A program made the translations under genes and the position numbers. The notes below the pieces were generated by a model that was not told the DNA's origin, made no database searches, and worked only from the letters and a program-made list of their open reading frames with translations. Positions 62,513 through 64,000 of a DNA stretch of 64,000 bases are shown one piece after another (within the stretch, counting starts at the first letter, position 1; every line of letters begins with the position of its first letter). This DNA is from Caballeronia sordidicola (GTDB lineage Bacteria > Pseudomonadota > Gammaproteobacteria > Burkholderiales > Burkholderiaceae), in assembly GCF_000729995.1 (NCBI RefSeq), contig NZ_JNFG01000214.1, positions 186,001-250,000 on the forward strand, in the 5' to 3' direction.

Positions 62513-62806
62513 ATGGGTCATCTCAGCACTCCCGTCAAACGCTATTCCCGCATTCCAGGCCTGGTCCTGTTGGTCTTAGGCACGGGACTCGCCCATCCCT
62601 TCGTAATGTCAGGCGCGATCAACTCCAACGCGACGTTCACCGGGTCTGCTTGCGGATTGTACGGGTTCATCCAAATGGCTTTCGGCGCGCTATGCACAGC
62701 GCTTGTCGCAGTCGGCGGCAATCACCTCGCGATGGCAATCATCCTGGTTTTGCTATGTGCGATTCATTTTCAGGAGATCAGCTTATGCAGAGTGACATTC
62801 TTTTGA
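62513..62806 (+). pseudogene. Bcr/CflA MFS C-terminal fragment
   Basis: The open frame carries LGTGLAHPFVMSGAINSN, then GSACGLYGFIQMAFGALCTA, matching the last two helices of the MFS at 59057 (TGLASPFAISSAL; AAAGLYGCLQMGYGSLCTA). The first ten helices are missing, so it is a fragment. It overlaps the start of the NTF2-like gene. Confidence 0.75.
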
Positions 62807-63249
62807 GCGAGAGGCTTCGCGTGCGTGAAACCATCGAGCGTTATTTCTTCGGAGTCGACGCGCAAGACGAAGGCGCACTCATCAGTTGTTTTATCGACGA
62901 TGCAAGCGCCGAATACCACGTGACAACCCCGGAGCACAAGATTGTGTCCGGAGGGCTTGCGATCGCGCGAGACGTCTATGCCCATTGCAGCCAGTTCACC
63001 TCGTCCAACCACAGCGTCTCCAACTTCGTCGTCGATATTACGTCGGACATAGCCAATTCAAACACTTTCGCGGTCGCTCATGTCATCGTGCGCGGAAAGG
63101 CTCTCCTGAGAGGACTGCGGTATCAGGACCGTCTGGTCCGGCACATGGACGGATGGCGTGTCGCCAGGCGTTTGCACACTCCCTTGTGGCAGATCGAAGC
63201 CGACGTGCTGCCGCCAGCCTTTGCTCAAGCCCTGACAGAGCGCAAATAG
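62785..63249 (+). CDS. NTF2-like/SnoaL-like protein
   Basis: 154 residues. Cone-shaped alpha+beta fold typical of the NTF2 superfamily (RVRETIERYFFGVDAQDEGA; CFIDDASAEYHVTTPEHKIV; DRLVRHMDGWRVARRLH). The start at 62785 follows AGGAGA. Members include the small subunits of ring-hydroxylating dioxygenases, ketosteroid isomerases and polyketide cyclases, so an enzymatic or accessory role in catabolism is possible. It lies 12 bp before the binding-protein gene. Confidence 0.88.
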   Translation: MQSDILLSERLRVRETIERYFFGVDAQDEGALISCFIDDASAEYHVTTPEHKIVSGGLAIARDVYAHCSQFTSSNHSVSNFVVDITSDIANSNTFAVAHVIVRGKALLRGLRYQDRLVRHMDGWRVARRLHTPLWQIEADVLPPAFAQALTERK

Positions 63250-63261
63250 CCAAGGAACAAC

Positions 63262-64000
63262 ATGAATCAGATCGACCTTCGCGCACGATTTCGGCCAACT
63301 GCGCGAACCTTGCGGACCGCACCTCTTCTTGCGCTGGCCGCAATGTCTTTTGTTCCCCACGGTGCCGCTGCGGCCGTCCCCATCAAGATCTGCTTTGTCG
63401 ATGATCGCAGCGGTGCAGCAGCGGACACGGGCAAGCTCAGCCTCGAGGGTATTGAACTTGCAATCGACCAATTCAATACGGTGGGAGGGGCGAAGGGCCA
63501 CACCGCGCAGTTGATCGCTTACGACGGAAAAACCGACCCTCAGCTCTCCGCGACTTATGCCCAGCGCTGTGCCGAGGACGATCACGCACTCCTGATTCTT
63601 GGTGGCGATCCTACCGCACCGGCAGCGGCAATGATTCCGATCGCCGAGGACAATCGCATCCCCCTATTCATCCTGGCAGCAACCGCCGACCGCCTGACCC
63701 AGCCGGTCATGCCCTATGTGTTTCGATTCGGACCGGATAGCACCCAGGAAGCGCAGGCCGTGGCTGATCTGCTAGCCACGCAGCAATTCAAGCGAGTGGC
63801 CCTTGTTGCGTGCTCCGCGACCTCCGGGATCGACTATCTACGCGCGATTACCACGGCGCTTGAAAAAAGAAATATCCCGATCGTCATCGAACAAACCTAT
63901 GACATCAACGCCGTTGACCTGTCACCGCAAATGGCTAACGTTCGCAATGCAAAGCCAGACGTCGTGGTCGTGATTCCCTATCCTGCCGATGGCGCGCGCG
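63262..64000 (+). CDS. ABC transporter substrate-binding protein (branched-chain amino acid type), partial
   Basis: Open from ATG 63262 to the window end (246 codons seen), so the stop is outside. Signal peptide near residues 1-38 (TLRTAPLLALAAMSFVPHGA, cleaved near AAA). The mature part starts VPIKICFVDDRSGAAAD and has LEGIELAIDQFN and GGDPTAPAAAMIPIAEDNRI, the Peripla_BP_6/LivJ pattern. In Burkholderiaceae such proteins often bind aromatic acids, not amino acids. AAGGAA precedes the ATG. Permease and ATPase genes would be expected beyond 64000. Confidence 0.93.
   Translation, partial: MNQIDLRARFRPTARTLRTAPLLALAAMSFVPHGAAAAVPIKICFVDDRSGAAADTGKLSLEGIELAIDQFNTVGGAKGHTAQLIAYDGKTDPQLSATYAQRCAEDDHALLILGGDPTAPAAAMIPIAEDNRIPLFILAATADRLTQPVMPYVFRFGPDSTQEAQAVADLLATQQFKRVALVACSATSGIDYLRAITTALEKRNIPIVIEQTYDINAVDLSPQMANVRNAKPDVVVVIPYPADGAR

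Noticed and set aside
1..64000. CRISPR array
   Set aside because: No regularly spaced direct repeats were seen; the inverted repeats noted are single.

Overview
The window looks like chromosomal or megaplasmid DNA of a Burkholderiaceae bacterium (Paraburkholderia/Caballeronia type). It is GC-rich with strong GC3 bias. It carries a Burkholderia-type trimeric porin, small H-NS proteins with Lys/Ala-rich tails, many MFS importers with sugar-acid or aromatic-acid genes beside them, and one large catabolic cluster. No rRNA, CRISPR array or replication origin was seen. The only tRNA signal is a degenerate tRNA-like sequence near 15.8 kb.

Layout. 0.2-6 kb: a GAF hybrid histidine kinase, small secreted and Sel1-like proteins, and a divergent pair of nucleoid proteins: an HU-like protein with a histone-H1-like tail, and an H-NS protein with two DNA-binding domains and a basic tail. 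6.7-9.7 kb: poorly characterised accessory genes, including a nonsense-interrupted gene and a putative HExxH metallopeptidase. 10-15.3 kb: a small-molecule cluster (D-2-hydroxyacid dehydrogenase, SDR, MFS, VOC protein, HTH-citrate-synthase-like protein) with several palindromic operator candidates.

15.7-31.1 kb is a mosaic island. It holds the tRNA-like sequence, two HU genes, a 655-residue tyrosine recombinase that appears to start at AUC, two YhcG/DUF1016 PD-(D/E)XK nuclease genes (one with its 3' end replaced by a recombinase tail), a frameshifted KfrA-like remnant, an AbiE type IV toxin-antitoxin pair, an MCP, a complete IS5-like element with 17-bp terminal inverted repeats, and a dead oligopeptide-ABC ATPase abutting another recombinase tail.

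31.3-35.7 kb is a sugar-acid operon (FadR-type GntR, gluconate-5-dehydrogenase-like SDR, MFS, ManD/RspA-family dehydratase) with a palindrome in front of the regulator. 36.2-40.4 kb holds a MaoC protein, a class III CoA-transferase, a ketopantoate-reductase-like protein and an AraC regulator. 40.8-57.2 kb is a catabolic cluster. Its minus-strand run encodes a flavin monooxygenase, acyl-CoA dehydrogenase, aldehyde dehydrogenase, enoyl-CoA hydratase, CoA-transferase, ferredoxin reductase, [2Fe-2S] ferredoxin, SDR, cytochrome P450 and [3Fe-4S] ferredoxin. A LysR gene converges on it, and a divergent SDR/MFS/MmgE-PrpD arm lies on the other side. The set fits oxidation of a hydrophobic compound to an acid, then CoA activation and beta-oxidation-like steps; the substrate cannot be read from sequence. 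57.2-64 kb holds two MFS genes and a porin that share a near-identical palindromic operator, then a BON protein, an MFS fragment, an NTF2-like protein and the start of a branched-chain-amino-acid-type binding protein cut by the window edge.
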